Below are positions 40,171 to 48,675 of a stretch of DNA of 64,000 nt, in pieces. The stretch's first letter is position 1; every line of letters starts with the position of its first letter. Under the pieces are notes generated by a model. That model did not search any database, had not been told where the DNA came from, and saw only the letters and a list, made by a program, of their open reading frames with translations. The position numbers and the translations under genes are program-made. Location: positions 62,001 through 126,000 of the forward strand of contig JAHCAY010000003.1 of NCBI GenBank assembly GCA_019634575.1. The letters are read 5' to 3'. This stretch comes from Candidatus Didemnitutus sp. (GTDB lineage Bacteria > Verrucomicrobiota > Verrucomicrobiia > Opitutales > Opitutaceae).

Positions 40171-42419
40171 AACCGTCACTCCTCCTCGTCGGCCTGACGT
40201 TGCTGCTCGCCGCCCGCCTCGACGTCGACGCCGGCCCCGAACCCGCCTACCACGTCGCGCCCGCGCCGCGCGGCGACGACGCCCACGACGGGACTTCCGC
40301 CGCGCCGTTCGCCACCGTCGAGCGCGCACGTCAGGCCGTTCGCCGCGACCTCGGCGCGCGCAAGCAAACCGGCGATATCGTCGTGGAAATCGCCGCCGGC
40401 ACCTACGAGTTGAGCGAGCCAATACGATTCGCGCCCGAGGACTCCGGTCGCGATGGCCACGCGGTCGTCTATCGCGCCGCGCCGGGGGCCGAGGTGATCC
40501 TCAGCGGCGGCCGCCACGTGAGCGGCTGGCAACGCGATGGCGCAGGCGGGTTCAGCGCCGATGTCGGTCTGCAAATCGATTTCCGCCAACTCTGGATCGA
40601 CGGACGCCGCGCTGTGCGCGCGCGCACGCCCAACGCCGGGCAGATGCTCAAGCTCGCCGGCGAAAAACAGGCCGACGGTTTCGATCTGCCGCGCGGCTTG
40701 TTCTCCGGCGTCACTGTCCGGCCCAACGAGGTCGAAATGTCCGTGCCGATCGCCTGGATGCACAAGCGCCTGCGCATCGCCCGCGTCGTCGACCGTGGGA
40801 GCCCGGATTCCCTCCGCGCCGTGATGGCCGAGCCCGAATGGGATGCCGTCACGAAGCAACCGCAAGGCGACCGCGTCTACCTTGGTCGCAGCTATTGGCT
40901 CGAGAACGCCCCTGAATTTCTCGATGCGCCCGGTGAGTTCTACCTCGATCGCGCGCGCGGCATCGTGCGTTATCTGCCGCGCGACGACGAGGACGTCGCG
41001 CGCGCGGAGATCGTCCGGCCGAAACTCGAAAGCCTGATCGTGCTCGCGGGGCGGCTCGATGCGCCCGTGCAGCATCTGCGCTTCGAGGGGCTCACATTTG
41101 CCTACACGGGCTGGACGCGGCCAAATCGCGCCGGCTTCGTCGATGTCCAGGCGAACTCGCTCGTTCCCGCCGACCCTACCGCGGCAGTCGACACGCAATA
41201 CCGTCACAACCAACGCAAGGACCGCGTGCCGGCAGCGTTCCAGGCCTTCACCGCGGACCACATTGTCATCCGCGGCTGTCGCTTCGCGCGTCTCGGCGGC
41301 ACCGGCGTGATGTTCACGCACGGCGGCGACGACAACGTCATCGAGGGCAATTCGTTCTTCGATCTCGCGGCCGGCGGCATCGAGATCGGCGAGGACGCGG
41401 CGCGACCGAATTCGCCGCGCCTCTTCCCGCGCCGCAATCGCATCGCGAACAATTTCCTCGCACACATCGGCGAGGACTATTTCGGCTCCGTCGCGATCCT
41501 CGGCTACTACACCGACGCGTCCGCCATCGCGCACAACGAGATCGTCAACGTGCCTTATACGGGCATCAGCCAAGGTTGGGGTTGGGGCACGCCGCCCGCT
41601 CCCGCCGATTCGCGCGCCAACGTCATGGCGCATAATCTCGTGAGCAACTACATGCGCCGCCTCGACGACGGAGGCGGCATCTACACGACCGACGCGCTGC
41701 CCGGATCGGAAATCACCGGCAACATCCTCGAGCACATGCGTCCGCCGGACCGACGCACGAAGGCCGGCGGCGCGCTCTATCTCGACCAATTTACGAGCGG
41801 CGTGCGCGCACACGACAACGTCGTGACCGATGCGGTCCGCTGGCTGTTCATCTGGAACCCGAACATCCAGCACAACCGCGTCGAACGAAACTTTGCCGAC
41901 ACCGCCGCGTGGCGCAACGACGGCAAGGACAACGTCGTCGAACCCGCCGCCTTGCTGCCCGCCCGCGACACGCCGCCCGACGTGCAAGCGATTCGCGCCG
42001 CCGCCGGCATCGAACCTGCCTTCGCGAACGCGCGAGAATTCTTCGCACCGCGGCGCCTGGTATTCGATGCGGACAGCCCGGCATTCCATCGCTCGCCCGA
42101 CGATTCATCGCCGACGGAAGAATGCGTCGCATCGTGGCGTCCGGTTCTTCCGCGCAGTGGAGATTACGCCGTCAGTGTGCGGTTCATCGTCGCGGGCGCC
42201 GGCGCGCGTTGCACCGTGTTGCACGCGGGCGGGCGCACCGACGTGAACCTTCCCGTCACGGTGCAGACCGGTTGGGTTTCACTCGGCCGCTTCCACTTCC
42301 AAGCCGGCGTCGGCGCGGAGATCCGCGTCGGGACGAGCACCGCGGCCCCGTCGCGGCTCGCTGTCGATGCCGTGCGCTTCGAGCGCGTAGAGACGTCGGG
42401 CAATTCGCCCGCCCGGTAA
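40167..42419 (+). CDS. Secreted beta-helix glycosidase (GH141-like) with golvesin-type C-terminal domain
   Basis: 750 residues with a signal peptide (about 1-22). The N-terminus APFATVERARQAVR with IVVEIAAGTYELSEPI and VILSGGRHVSGW is the start of the GH141-type right-handed parallel beta-helix; repeats such as DHIVIRGCRFARLGGTGV and NVIEGNSFFDLAAGGI follow to about residue 590. GH141 enzymes are alpha-L-fucosidases or xylanases on pectin and xylan. Residues about 650-745 match the golvesin/Xly CBD-like domain (GDYAVSVRFIVAG, QTGWVSLGRFHFQAG, LAVDAVRFER). This is the last gene of the operon, followed by a strong terminator. Confidence 0.8.
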   Translation: MKPSLLLVGLTLLLAARLDVDAGPEPAYHVAPAPRGDDAHDGTSAAPFATVERARQAVRRDLGARKQTGDIVVEIAAGTYELSEPIRFAPEDSGRDGHAVVYRAAPGAEVILSGGRHVSGWQRDGAGGFSADVGLQIDFRQLWIDGRRAVRARTPNAGQMLKLAGEKQADGFDLPRGLFSGVTVRPNEVEMSVPIAWMHKRLRIARVVDRGSPDSLRAVMAEPEWDAVTKQPQGDRVYLGRSYWLENAPEFLDAPGEFYLDRARGIVRYLPRDDEDVARAEIVRPKLESLIVLAGRLDAPVQHLRFEGLTFAYTGWTRPNRAGFVDVQANSLVPADPTAAVDTQYRHNQRKDRVPAAFQAFTADHIVIRGCRFARLGGTGVMFTHGGDDNVIEGNSFFDLAAGGIEIGEDAARPNSPRLFPRRNRIANNFLAHIGEDYFGSVAILGYYTDASAIAHNEIVNVPYTGISQGWGWGTPPAPADSRANVMAHNLVSNYMRRLDDGGGIYTTDALPGSEITGNILEHMRPPDRRTKAGGALYLDQFTSGVRAHDNVVTDAVRWLFIWNPNIQHNRVERNFADTAAWRNDGKDNVVEPAALLPARDTPPDVQAIRAAAGIEPAFANAREFFAPRRLVFDADSPAFHRSPDDSSPTEECVASWRPVLPRSGDYAVSVRFIVAGAGARCTVLHAGGRTDVNLPVTVQTGWVSLGRFHFQAGVGAEIRVGTSTAAPSRLAVDAVRFERVETSGNSPAR

Positions 42420-42430
42420 CCGCGCCCCGC

Positions 42431-42466
42431 AAAACGAAAAGGCACGGCTTCGAGCGAAGCCGTGCC
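42431..42466. terminator. Bidirectional intrinsic terminator
   Basis: A perfect 12-bp stem (GGCACGGCTTCG, 42441-42452, with 42455-42466) has a two-base loop. On the minus strand it is followed by TTTTCGTTTT, so it ends the glycine-zipper gene; from the plus side it also lies 21 bp after the beta-helix stop and can end that operon. Confidence 0.85.
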
Positions 42467-42492
42467 GAGTGAATCGGGCAAAGTCGGCGCGA

Positions 42493-43020
42493 TCAGTGCC
42501 AGTAGCTCTCGACCCAGTAGGTGCGGTGACCGCGGCGTTCCCAGTGGGCGACGACGTAGGTGCGATGGTGCGACGGTGGCAGCTCCCAATGGCCGGAAAC
42601 CCACACGTAGCCGCGCGGCCGGTAGCTCCAGTAACCCGGCACCCAGACCGCCTCGGGCGACGGCGCGGCAACGACCACTTCCTGCACCTGCGGCGCGGCC
42701 GGCACCGGCGGCGGGGTCGGGGCGACGGCTTCCACGCGCGAGGCGTAGGCTTGGTTGTAGTCGCCGTAGATGGTGCCGCGCTGGTGGTCGACGGTGTTGC
42801 CCACGGTGCCGCCGGCGATGGCGCCCACGGCCGCGCCGATGAGCGCGCCGCTGGCACCGTTGTGGCTGCCGCTGTTATTGCCGATGATCGCACCGGCCAG
42901 TGCGCCGAGCGCGCCGCCGGCGACAGCGCCCTGCTGCGTGTTCGGGCCGGTGCCGACGCAACCGGAGAGGAGAAGCGCGCCCGCACCGAGCGCCGCGAAG
43001 GAGAGACGGAGATTTTTCAT
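42493..43020 (-). CDS. Lipoprotein with glycine zipper and YXWGXW-type repeats
   Basis: 175 residues. A lipoprotein signal ends in LLLSGC (Cys21). A glycine-zipper stretch (about 31-75: GAVAGGALGALAGAIIGNN, then GALIGAAVGAIAGGTVGN) suggests a membrane-inserting hairpin, as in SlyB/OmpA-associated proteins. The C-terminus has tryptophan repeats VWVPGYWSYRPRG and YVWVSGHWELPP of the YXWGXW type. It is probably an outer-membrane or periplasmic envelope protein. It ends at the terminator described above and lies 32 bp after the next upstream gene. Confidence 0.83.
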   Translation of the reverse strand: MKNLRLSFAALGAGALLLSGCVGTGPNTQQGAVAGGALGALAGAIIGNNSGSHNGASGALIGAAVGAIAGGTVGNTVDHQRGTIYGDYNQAYASRVEAVAPTPPPVPAAPQVQEVVVAAPSPEAVWVPGYWSYRPRGYVWVSGHWELPPSHHRTYVVAHWERRGHRTYWVESYWH

Positions 43021-43052
43021 GACGATGCTCCTGGATGCAAAGGGAGTTCAGT

Positions 43053-43601
43053 TCACCAATGGCGCCCGTGGTAGTGGCCGCCGTGTCCGCCATGGAAATT
43101 CCACCCGAAGCCGAGATTCACGGAGACCGGGACGCGCGGCCAGTAGAACGGATCGTAGTAATACGGATCGTAGGTGCGATAGATCACCGTCGGCGGCGGC
43201 GCGTATTCGACGACCTGCACGGTCGTCGGCGCCGATTGCACGACCGTGGGCGCGACTTCCGTGACGGCAGGTGCGCCAGCGTCGGGCAACAGTTGATACG
43301 AGATGGTCCGCGTGGAGCTGTTCGCGAGGCGATACGTCACGGTGATGTCGCGCGCCGTCTGCGAGATGGCGGCGATCGTCAGGCCCTGCGCCTGCGCGGT
43401 CTGCGTCAATTGCGCGACGCTCGGCAATTGCCCGGAGTAGATGATGCGGTCGGGAACCACGGCCGGAGCGACGATTTCAGGTTCCGTCACGACGGTGGCA
43501 GGCGACGGAGCGGCGACAGGCGTATCCGCCGCGAGCGCGCTGGCGGCACCGATCAGGGCGGCCGCGCCGAGTGCGAGAAAGGAAACGGATTTGGTGTTCA
43601 T
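43053..43601 (-). CDS. Small secreted protein of unknown function
   Basis: 182 residues from the ATG at 43601, with a signal peptide ending in SALAAD. The middle holds a compact segment QLPSVAQLTQTAQAQGLTI followed by a beta-rich part (ITVTYRLANSSTRTISYQLL); the C-terminus is Tyr-, His- and Trp-rich (YRTYDPYYYDPFYW, then HGGHGGHYHGRHW), which might bind metal. It is tandem with the glycine-zipper gene and may share its transcript. No family is recognised. Confidence 0.72.
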   Translation of the reverse strand: MNTKSVSFLALGAAALIGAASALAADTPVAAPSPATVVTEPEIVAPAVVPDRIIYSGQLPSVAQLTQTAQAQGLTIAAISQTARDITVTYRLANSSTRTISYQLLPDAGAPAVTEVAPTVVQSAPTTVQVVEYAPPPTVIYRTYDPYYYDPFYWPRVPVSVNLGFGWNFHGGHGGHYHGRHW

Positions 43602-43735
43602 CGTAGTAGGTTTGACCGATTCTACGACGCGCGGTTCGCCCGAAATATTCACTTTAGCCGGTCGGCCAGTCGGTAACCGCCCCTACCCGGCCGGCGTCAT
43701 GCGCCTCCCTGTGGGCGCCCCATGCGTCCGGCACC

Positions 43736-45217
43736 TCAATGCGACTCGCTGAAGCTCGTGATGGAGTGCCACTCGAGCACTTCCTGGAGCAACGCGCGTT
43801 CCGTGCGGGAAACGACGCGCTCCAGCGTGTTCCAAGTCGGCGAGTGCGAGAGCTGGGTGCGGCCTTCCTCGAGGATGGCGCACATCTCGCGGTAACGCGC
43901 AACGCGTCGCTGCAGGTCGTTGATCGAGACGAAGGAAATCAGCGCGGCCGCGATCACGGGCAGCGTGATCGGCAGGAACCCGTAAACGAGCTGCTCACCG
44001 CCCTCGCCCAGCAGATGCAGGTGGAAGGTGTGGTCGAGCGCGTAGAGCGCCGTGCAGACGATCGCGAGCATCGTGGCGATCGCGAAGCCCGTGCGCAGCC
44101 GCTTGAGCTGCGGCAACGCCTTGCGCTCCTGCTTACGGTAGTAGGCCAGCTGGTCGTCGATGCGGCATTGCAGGTAGGTGGCGCGGAACTCCTCGAGCCC
44201 AACCTGACGCGCGAAAGTCGAGCGGCTGTGCAGGATGTGGAGCGTGCGGGTCAGCTCCCGCATGCCGGTGAGGTCGATGTCGTTGAACAGCGGAGTCGCC
44301 CGCGGCAATCCCCACGTGCACAACGCCGAGCGGCAGAACTCCGCCGCGAGGCGGCAACGCACCCAGTTGTGGTGCGTGTGGTGGTGACGCAGGATCGCCG
44401 CCACGAAGAGCGCACCGAGCAGACACATCAGCTTGATCCACGGGAGACCGATCCAGTGCACTCCGAACGCGAGGCCACCCGCCGCCACCAACGTAGCCAC
44501 GACGTGGAGCAGGACGGTGCCGACGATGAGAAGCCGGAATTGCGGGGAGCCCAGCATCGCGGCGCGGTCGCACTTGAACTGGAACGCCAGCACCTCCGCC
44601 GGCGCGCCGAACGGATTCGTCGCCCAGCCGTCGGCCACCGACGGCAGGTTGTTCAACGCGGCGAAGTGCGCATCGTCCGTCTTCAAACGGGCAAAATTCT
44701 CCCGCCGCACTTCGAGCGTGTTCGCATCGATCAACACCAGCGGCCGGCCGAGATCGCGCGCATAGGCCACGACGTCCGCCGTGCCACCCTTGCCGCGCGC
44801 CGGCTGTCCGTCCCACACCGCGAGGAGCACATCCGCGCCGTTCACCGTCTCGATGCCGCAATCGAGGTAGGCGTCCTCGCGCGTGCCGTTCTCGGTGATG
44901 ACCCGGATGTGTTCGGCCACACCCAACAGCTCTTCCACTTTCGCCCACTCGGGCGGCGAAAAATCCTTCGCGAACTCCGCCCGCGGCAACGGCAGGATCG
45001 CGTGCCACGAGCAGCCGATCTGGCGCGCCTGGTCCACGAAGAGCTGGTCGCAGCCGGCCGCCACCGATGACAGCACGATCCACTCGCCCGCTCCCTCGTT
45101 GCGCAGCGACCGCAGCACCTCGCCGATGACCCGCGCGACGCCCGCGGGATTCGGGACCTGCCGATGCCCGGAAAATCCGAGCACATGAAATAACGGCAGC
45201 TGGGACGGAGCACTCAT
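43736..45217 (-). CDS. SLOG-domain protein with four membrane helices (SLATT-like effector region)
   Basis: 493 residues from the ATG at 45217. Residues about 8-165 form a Rossmann-like SLOG (YspA/LOG/DprA superfamily) nucleotide-binding domain: VLGFSGHRQVPNP, VLSSVAAGCDQLFVDQA, ILPLPRAEFAKDF, then GADVLLAVWDGQPA and GKGGTADVVAYAR. Two pairs of membrane helices follow (about 227-250 with 258-276, and 378-394 with 410-430). The segment about 345-470 (YLQCRIDDQLAYYRKQ, RVARYREMCAILEEG) resembles SLATT or DUF4231 effector domains. SLOG domains sense TIR-made NAD derivatives in Thoeris, and two TIR genes start 248 bp away on the other strand. A nucleotide-gated membrane effector is inferred. Confidence 0.75.
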   Translation of the reverse strand: MSAPSQLPLFHVLGFSGHRQVPNPAGVARVIGEVLRSLRNEGAGEWIVLSSVAAGCDQLFVDQARQIGCSWHAILPLPRAEFAKDFSPPEWAKVEELLGVAEHIRVITENGTREDAYLDCGIETVNGADVLLAVWDGQPARGKGGTADVVAYARDLGRPLVLIDANTLEVRRENFARLKTDDAHFAALNNLPSVADGWATNPFGAPAEVLAFQFKCDRAAMLGSPQFRLLIVGTVLLHVVATLVAAGGLAFGVHWIGLPWIKLMCLLGALFVAAILRHHHTHHNWVRCRLAAEFCRSALCTWGLPRATPLFNDIDLTGMRELTRTLHILHSRSTFARQVGLEEFRATYLQCRIDDQLAYYRKQERKALPQLKRLRTGFAIATMLAIVCTALYALDHTFHLHLLGEGGEQLVYGFLPITLPVIAAALISFVSINDLQRRVARYREMCAILEEGRTQLSHSPTWNTLERVVSRTERALLQEVLEWHSITSFSESH

Positions 45218-45465
45218 GCGGGGAGGAACGCGATAGCACGGCGGAGCGCGCAGCTCTGTCAACGGCTAAGCCGCTGCGATGCACACGCTTTCCGTGAAAT
45301 CCTGCTGGCGTGCCACCCCGCACCTTGCCATTCCATACCCCGCTCAATGCCTCGGCCCGCGCCCCCACACACAGGCTCCGGACACGGGACACTCTCCCAC
45401 GCACGCGTGCAGCTTTTCCTGCTCGCAAGGGCGGAGCCTGCGACAAACCGCCCCGTTGCCCACCG

Positions 45466-48400
45466 ATGAGCGACGCGAACAAGGCCATTTTTCTCTCTTA
45501 CGCCTCGCAGGACGCCGAAGCGGCGAAGCGGATTTGTGACGCGCTCCGCGCCTCCGGAATCGAAGTCTGGTTCGACGTCGAGGGCGGGCTTGAGACCGGC
45601 GACGAATGGGACGCAAAAATCCGCCGGCAGATCAAAGAGTGCGTGCTGTTCCTCCCGCTGATCTCCGCCAATACGCAGGCGCGCGAGGAAGGCTACTTCC
45701 GCATCGAGTGGGATCTCGCCACCGAACGCGCCCGCGGCATCGCCAGCGGCGTGCCGTTCATTCTGCCCATCGTGATTGACGACACCCGCGAGCCCAACGC
45801 GCTCGTGCCGGACCGATTCCGCAGTGTGCAATGGACGCGTGCGCCCGGGGGCGAGTTGCCCGCGGCGACGCAGGCTAAGTTCGCCAAACTCTGGTCGCAC
45901 CGGGCCGGAGTGGCCAGGCATCAGGCCGCTGTTGCCAGTGCCGTAAGCGACACGCCGACCATCCCCGCGGCACCGACTCCACCAAGGAAAACCGGGCTCT
46001 GGCTCGCGGTCGGCGCGGCCATCGTGGCGGTGGGTGCAGTCGCGCTCGTCCTTACTCGACACGAAGACAAGTCCGCTGCGGCCAGTAAGCCGCCTGCGAC
46101 TCCGTCCGTCGCACCGGTAAGCGAGACCAAAACCTCCGCCGCGCGCGACTGGCCCCGCTCGCCGGAACTGAAACGCGTCATCACGCTCCTCGATGGCATC
46201 GAGGTCATCCCGGAAGATTTCCGCCTCGCGGAGGAAATTGCCCAACGCGAACTGGACAAAAATCCCGGAGATGCCGAAGCGCTGACCGTCATGGCCCGCG
46301 TCCATTCCATGTGGCTGCTGCGGGGTTGGGATCGCAGCTCGGCCCGCTACCAAAAAGCCAAATCCACCGCGGAGCGCGCCCTCCAACTCGCCCCGGATGA
46401 ACCCGAGGCGCTCATCGCACTCGCCATTCATCTCTACGCCCGCGGAGCCGAGGCGCAACGGGCCGTCGATCTCGCGCAGCGAGCCGTCGACCTCCGCCCG
46501 GACGAGCCACGCTTCCATCGCATCCGCGACAACTGCCTCTGGATCCTGTATCTGCCGACCGGCAGTGTGTTCCTCGACAACGCCGGGGATGTCTCGACCC
46601 CCGGCCTGCTGAAGGCGCTCGCCGCCGCCCAGCACACCGTCGAGCTCTTCCCGAAGGACGCCATCGTCCGCTACGAACTCAGCCGCCACTACCGCGACAT
46701 CGGCATGTGGAAGGAATTCGAGCGCACCACTGAAGAAACCCTCGCGTTGGGCAAGATTGCCAACGCGCTGGTCTGGAAAGGTCGCGCCCGGTTCGGCCTG
46801 CACGGCGATCTCGAAGGGATGAAGGCCGTCCTCGACCAGGTCCCGGCCCGTGTCCGCAGCATCGAGCGCACGGTATTCGGTTACTTTCTCTATTCGGCCT
46901 TCACCGGTCACACTGCCGAGGGACTTGAGGCGCTGAACAGCTTCACCGATTCGTGGATGATCGACTTCGACTACCGCGGCCCCAAGGCCTTGCTGACCGG
47001 TGCGCTGCAGGAACTGGATGGGAAGAAGCAGCTCGCCCGCGTCCAATACGAAGTCGCCCTCACCGAACTGCTCCGCGGCCGCGCCCGCAACCCGGAGGAC
47101 AGCCAGAGTTTCCTGAACGAGGCCTGGATCAAACACGCCATGGGCCAGAACGATGAGGCCCGCGCCGCGCTTCGCACCTACAACGAAGCCATCGAACGCC
47201 CCTACGCCATCAGTCCGCTCTCCACGTGGTGGTTCCAGGCACTGCCGGCGAACCTCCTCATCGGCGACCGTGAAACTGCCCTCACCTTGATGCGCGAAGC
47301 CTGCGCCAGTCGCAGCGACGGCCGCGCGACGATCCGCAAGCGCATCGCCCTCGACCCGCGCCTCGCCGCCTTCCGCACCGACCCCGAGATCGTCGCTCTC
47401 CTCGCCGAGCCGAAAACAGAAACCGCAGCTGCGCCGGTGAGCGAGGCCGCCCAACTCGCCGCCCGCGCCCTCGCGATCGCGGAAAAACTGAGCTTCGGCC
47501 GCGAGGACCTCGGCACCGCAGACGACCTCGCCCGCCGCGCGACGGAGAAGGAGCCCGATCTGCCCAAAGCGTGGGGCGCCCGCGCCTGGGTGCAGGCCGC
47601 TTGGATCATGCGCAACTGGGATCTCAGCGAGAAACGCCGGCAGGATACGCAGAGCTTCGCCAACCGCGCCCTGTCCCTCGACCCGAATCAGCCCGAGGCC
47701 CTCTATGCGCTCTCCTACGTTTTTCGCTCCCAAGGCGCATTCGATCAGGCCGAGAGCGCCTTGCGCAAAGCGCTCGCCACCGCTCCGGACAATGCCCGGA
47801 TCGCCCGGACGCTCTGCAACGTCATCGCGCGGCTGGGTCGACGCGACGAAGCCCTGCAAAAACTGACTGAACTGTCCAAGCGCTTCCCGCGCGACCCGCT
47901 CGTCCGCTACGAGCTGGCCCAGATGTATGTGAATTACGGTTTTGTTAATTTCCAAGCCACGGACATCGAAACCGCGACCCGCTGGCTCGATGAGGCCGTC
48001 GCCCTGCAGCCTTTCGCCAACGGACTGACGATGAGCGCTTGTATCGCGGCGGCGTGGCGCGACGACTATGCAAAGTGTCGCGCGAAACTCGCCCAGCTCG
48101 CGGAGCTTCCGCTGGCCGAGCGCACCGATGACCGCACCATCGCCCTCGTCATGTGGACCAATTTGCTCGACGGCCGCTACGACGAGGTGATCTCCACCGC
48201 AGCCCTTACCGCGCATACCACCTTCGAGGATTCGGTGCTGGTGTATGCGCACAAGCAGTGGCTCCTGGCCCTCGCCCGTGAACGTCAGGGGAAGCCCAAC
48301 CTCGCCCGCGTCGAGTGGCAGAACGCCGAGCCTCTCCTGCGCCAGCAAGCGGCGGAAGCTCCCGGCAACCCGTTCCGTCAAGCCGGACTCGCCATCACTT

Positions 48401-48675
48401 TGGCCCGGGTGGGTAAACGTGAGGAGGCTCTCGCACTCATGGAAAAGATCGAACCCGCTTGGCGCGAGGAGCTGACCCGCTCACGCCCCATGGTCCTCGC
48501 CCAATTCTACGCCTCCCTCGGTGACGCGCCCAAGGCCGTGGAGTATCTGCGACTGATCGTAGACCGCAGTGTCTACTCCACCCGCCACATCCTGCGCCGC
48601 GATCCATGGTGGGATAAGATTCGCGAGAGCGCGGAGTTCAAAGCGTTCCTGGCCGAGCCGGCCAAAGTTCAATGA
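45466..48675 (+). CDS. TIR-domain protein with one membrane helix and long TPR array
   Basis: 1069 residues from the ATG at 45466 (MSDANK). The TIR domain (about 5-140) begins KAIFLSYASQDAEAAKRI and includes VWFDVEGGLETGDEWD and EGYFRIEW; E81, four residues after Y77, is at the place of the catalytic glutamate of TIR NADases. A single membrane helix (about 177-197) follows a Pro/Thr linker, then TPR-like repeats to the end (for example PDEPEALIALAIHLYARGA and LDPNQPEALYALSYVF). It is divergent from the SLOG protein and overlaps the next TIR gene by four bases. It might sense a cell-envelope or protein signal through the repeats and make a nucleotide signal. Confidence 0.85.
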   Translation: MSDANKAIFLSYASQDAEAAKRICDALRASGIEVWFDVEGGLETGDEWDAKIRRQIKECVLFLPLISANTQAREEGYFRIEWDLATERARGIASGVPFILPIVIDDTREPNALVPDRFRSVQWTRAPGGELPAATQAKFAKLWSHRAGVARHQAAVASAVSDTPTIPAAPTPPRKTGLWLAVGAAIVAVGAVALVLTRHEDKSAAASKPPATPSVAPVSETKTSAARDWPRSPELKRVITLLDGIEVIPEDFRLAEEIAQRELDKNPGDAEALTVMARVHSMWLLRGWDRSSARYQKAKSTAERALQLAPDEPEALIALAIHLYARGAEAQRAVDLAQRAVDLRPDEPRFHRIRDNCLWILYLPTGSVFLDNAGDVSTPGLLKALAAAQHTVELFPKDAIVRYELSRHYRDIGMWKEFERTTEETLALGKIANALVWKGRARFGLHGDLEGMKAVLDQVPARVRSIERTVFGYFLYSAFTGHTAEGLEALNSFTDSWMIDFDYRGPKALLTGALQELDGKKQLARVQYEVALTELLRGRARNPEDSQSFLNEAWIKHAMGQNDEARAALRTYNEAIERPYAISPLSTWWFQALPANLLIGDRETALTLMREACASRSDGRATIRKRIALDPRLAAFRTDPEIVALLAEPKTETAAAPVSEAAQLAARALAIAEKLSFGREDLGTADDLARRATEKEPDLPKAWGARAWVQAAWIMRNWDLSEKRRQDTQSFANRALSLDPNQPEALYALSYVFRSQGAFDQAESALRKALATAPDNARIARTLCNVIARLGRRDEALQKLTELSKRFPRDPLVRYELAQMYVNYGFVNFQATDIETATRWLDEAVALQPFANGLTMSACIAAAWRDDYAKCRAKLAQLAELPLAERTDDRTIALVMWTNLLDGRYDEVISTAALTAHTTFEDSVLVYAHKQWLLALARERQGKPNLARVEWQNAEPLLRQQAAEAPGNPFRQAGLAITLARVGKREEALALMEKIEPAWREELTRSRPMVLAQFYASLGDAPKAVEYLRLIVDRSVYSTRHILRRDPWWDKIRESAEFKAFLAEPAKVQ

